A DNA stretch of 16,451 nucleotides from an uncultured Flammeovirgaceae bacterium (lineage in GTDB: Bacteria; Bacteroidota; Bacteroidia; Cytophagales; Cyclobacteriaceae): positions 1-16,451 of the forward strand of contig CAKZPJ010000189.1 of assembly GCA_937138955.1 (NCBI GenBank), given 5' to 3'. Position numbers and translations under genes: made by a program. The notes beneath the pieces are model-generated. The model was not told the origin of the DNA. It did not search any database and saw only the letters and a list, made by a program, of their open reading frames with translations. Within the stretch, counting starts at the first letter, position 1. Every line of letters starts with the position of its first letter. This document shows, piece after piece, positions 15,157-16,451 of the stretch.

Positions 15157-16032
15157 CTAAAGCACATTGAGCACCTGCTCTTTGATCTTTTCTAGTTCTT
15201 CCTTCATGGCTACTACGTGGTGTTGAATTGCTGCATCATTAGCTTTAGCCCCAATAGTGTTAATCTCTCGGCCAATTTCTTGGCTGACGAAACCTAATTT
15301 TTTTCCAGACGCCTGGGATTCGGCTAGCACTTCTGAGAAGAAAGTAAGGTGATTAGAAAGGCGAACTATTTCTTCATTAATATCAAGCTTTTCCAGATAG
15401 TAAATCATTTCCTGTTCAAAGCGATTTTCATCCATGCTTTCCTGAGCAGCTTCCTGAAGCTGGGATTGAATACGTTCCCGGAAGTGTGTATTGCGACGGG
15501 GTACTTCACTTTTTATAAGTTCTAGAGTGGCGGCAATTTGGTGCGCTCTTTTTTTAATATCTTTTTCTAGCGCGTCTCCCTCCTGCCTCCGAAAAGAGGT
15601 ACACCGTTCTAAGGTTTGCTGAATACAGGATTGTACCGATGTCCAAAGTTGAGCATCTACTTCATTAGCGCTTGTGCTCTGAACAACATCGGGCAACTGA
15701 GCTGCTAAGCGAAAAAGATCGCTGGTAGATTCACCTAACTCGTTAGCAATTTTCTGATACGTTTGAAAATACGATTTTAGTAGATTCTCATTGATCTGAT
15801 GCCCACTCACACCAGTTTTCTTCTCTACCATTTCTACCACCAAATTCACTTTACCTCGCTTCAATTTATCTGATATCATAGTACGTACATCTAGCTCGTA
15901 CCCGCTCAACGCTCGGGGTAATTTAATACCAACATCCAGATATTTTGAATTCAATGTCTTTACTTCAGCAGAGATATCAGCTACATCATTGGAAATTTTT
16001 GATTTTCCGTAGCCAGTCATGGACAAAATCAT
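15157..16032 (-). CDS. yicC: YicC/YloC family endoribonuclease
   Basis: This 291-residue cytosolic protein matches YicC from end to end. The N-terminal domain starts MILSMTGYGKS and includes EVKTLNSKYLDV (23-34), RALSGYELDVR (40-50) and RGKVNLVVEM (59-68). The C-terminal DUF1732 region includes DINEEIVRLSNHL (217-229) and the very conserved GKKLGFVSQEIGREINTIGAKAND (243-266). Family members form a hexameric, metal-dependent endoribonuclease involved in RNA turnover. The length is normal. The ATG at 16030-16032 fits the family N-terminus; a later ATG at codon 5 would remove MILS and is less likely. It lies 67 bp after gmk on the same strand and converges with the oxidoreductase gene across the terminator. 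Confidence 0.93.
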   Translation of the reverse strand: MILSMTGYGKSKISNDVADISAEVKTLNSKYLDVGIKLPRALSGYELDVRTMISDKLKRGKVNLVVEMVEKKTGVSGHQINENLLKSYFQTYQKIANELGESTSDLFRLAAQLPDVVQSTSANEVDAQLWTSVQSCIQQTLERCTSFRRQEGDALEKDIKKRAHQIAATLELIKSEVPRRNTHFRERIQSQLQEAAQESMDENRFEQEMIYYLEKLDINEEIVRLSNHLTFFSEVLAESQASGKKLGFVSQEIGREINTIGAKANDAAIQHHVVAMKEELEKIKEQVLNVL

Positions 16033-16099
16033 ACGATGGTGTTAACGAGATAAAGAATGCAAGATGGATAGTAATTTATTGAAACACAAGATAAGGGAA

Positions 16100-16451
16100 T
16101 CACCGGGTGAACGTTTGGTATAATTGCTGCACCTCCCGCTTAGCCTCTCCTAAGTCGTCATTAACGACGGTAACATCAAACAGCTTCTCAAACTCGAGTT
16201 CGTATTCAGCCTTGTCTAAACGGTGTTGTATGCTTTGAGCAGAATCGGTGTTGCGGGCTGATAGTCTCTCTTGCAGCGTATTTAGCGAGGGAGGACGGAC
16301 AAATATCGCTAATGCCCGATCGCCAAAGTAGTTTTTCAAATTAACCCCACCCTTTACATCTACGTCGAAGATAACGTTTTTCTGCCCCTTCCATATTTTG
16401 TCTATCTCTGATTTGAGAGTTCCGTAATAGCGATCAGGGTATACTTCCTGC
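16100..16451 (-). CDS. gmk: guanylate kinase, N-terminal part outside window (partial)
   Basis: The frame is open from the window edge (first full codon 16448-16450) to TGA at 16100-16102, giving 116 C-terminal residues. A TTG near 16339 is not the start, since the conserved sequence continues upstream. The visible part begins QEVYPDRYYGTLKSEIDKIW, the GMP-binding segment, followed by NVIFDVDVKGGVNLK (about 29-43), ALAIFVRPPSLNTLQERLSARNTDS (the LID region with arginines) and the YEL-F-FDVTVVNDDL core (residues about 87-102). This is guanylate kinase (GMP + ATP to GDP + ADP), needed for GTP and dGTP supply. About 70-75 residues, including the P-loop, are missing. No frameshift is seen. It lies upstream of yicC on the same strand. 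Confidence 0.93.
   Translation of the reverse strand, partial: QEVYPDRYYGTLKSEIDKIWKGQKNVIFDVDVKGGVNLKNYFGDRALAIFVRPPSLNTLQERLSARNTDSAQSIQHRLDKAEYELEFEKLFDVTVVNDDLGEAKREVQQLYQTFTR

Noticed and set aside
16337..16339. TTG as the start of gmk
   Set aside because: The frame continues to the window edge with clear guanylate kinase sequence (YYGTLKSEI, NVIFDVDV), so the gene is truncated by the window.

Overview
The window looks like chromosomal core DNA from a member of the Bacteroidota, most likely the Cytophagales or a close relative. The evidence is a PorZ-type subunit of the type IX secretion system carrying its own C-terminal sorting domain, DUF4296 and DUF1080 lipoproteins, a RecO and thymidine kinase of Bacteroidota type, start codons mostly without Shine-Dalgarno sequences, and moderate GC. 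I see no tRNA, rRNA, CRISPR array, insertion sequence or phage gene. Genus and species cannot be read from this sequence.

Layout. (1) 1-1101, plus strand: the 3' part of a TPR-type protein, ending with no gap against the convergent recO stop. (2) 1102-5088, minus strand: a compact unit read tdk, porZ, a small unknown gene, recO. (3) 5089-5214: a divergent promoter region with a perfect 12-bp inverted repeat. (4) 5215-6252, plus strand: an unrecognised, apparently soluble 345-residue protein. A bulged hairpin between it and rodA could stop transcription from both sides. (5) 6295-11833, minus strand: the rod-shape / cell-elongation operon mreB, mreC, mreD, mrdA (PBP2), rodA, with ATGA overlaps or gaps of 1-2 bp. 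(6) 11834-12923: two roughly 350-bp gaps flanking a small DUF4296 lipoprotein gene. (7) 12924-15059, plus strand: a two-gene unit of a DUF1080 (3-keto-disaccharide hydrolase family) lipoprotein and an exported Gfo/Idh/MocA oxidoreductase, closed by a strong intrinsic terminator. (8) 15157-16451, minus strand: yicC and the 3' part of gmk.

How the genes fit together. The elongasome operon supplies the cytoskeletal filament (MreB), the inner-membrane scaffold (MreC, MreD), the transpeptidase (PBP2) and the SEDS glycosyltransferase (RodA) for lateral wall growth. PorZ belongs to the surface attachment complex of the type IX system. The DUF1080/oxidoreductase pair fits the oxidative route of glycoside cleavage, in which a sugar is oxidised to its 3-keto form and the weakened glycosidic bond is then cut. 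tdk and gmk serve nucleotide metabolism, recO recombinational repair, and yicC RNA turnover.

Most of the window is ordinary core genome. The most useful leads are the inverted repeat between tdk and the 345-residue gene, the two unrecognised proteins, and the keto-glycoside pair. I found no convincing new multi-gene system.
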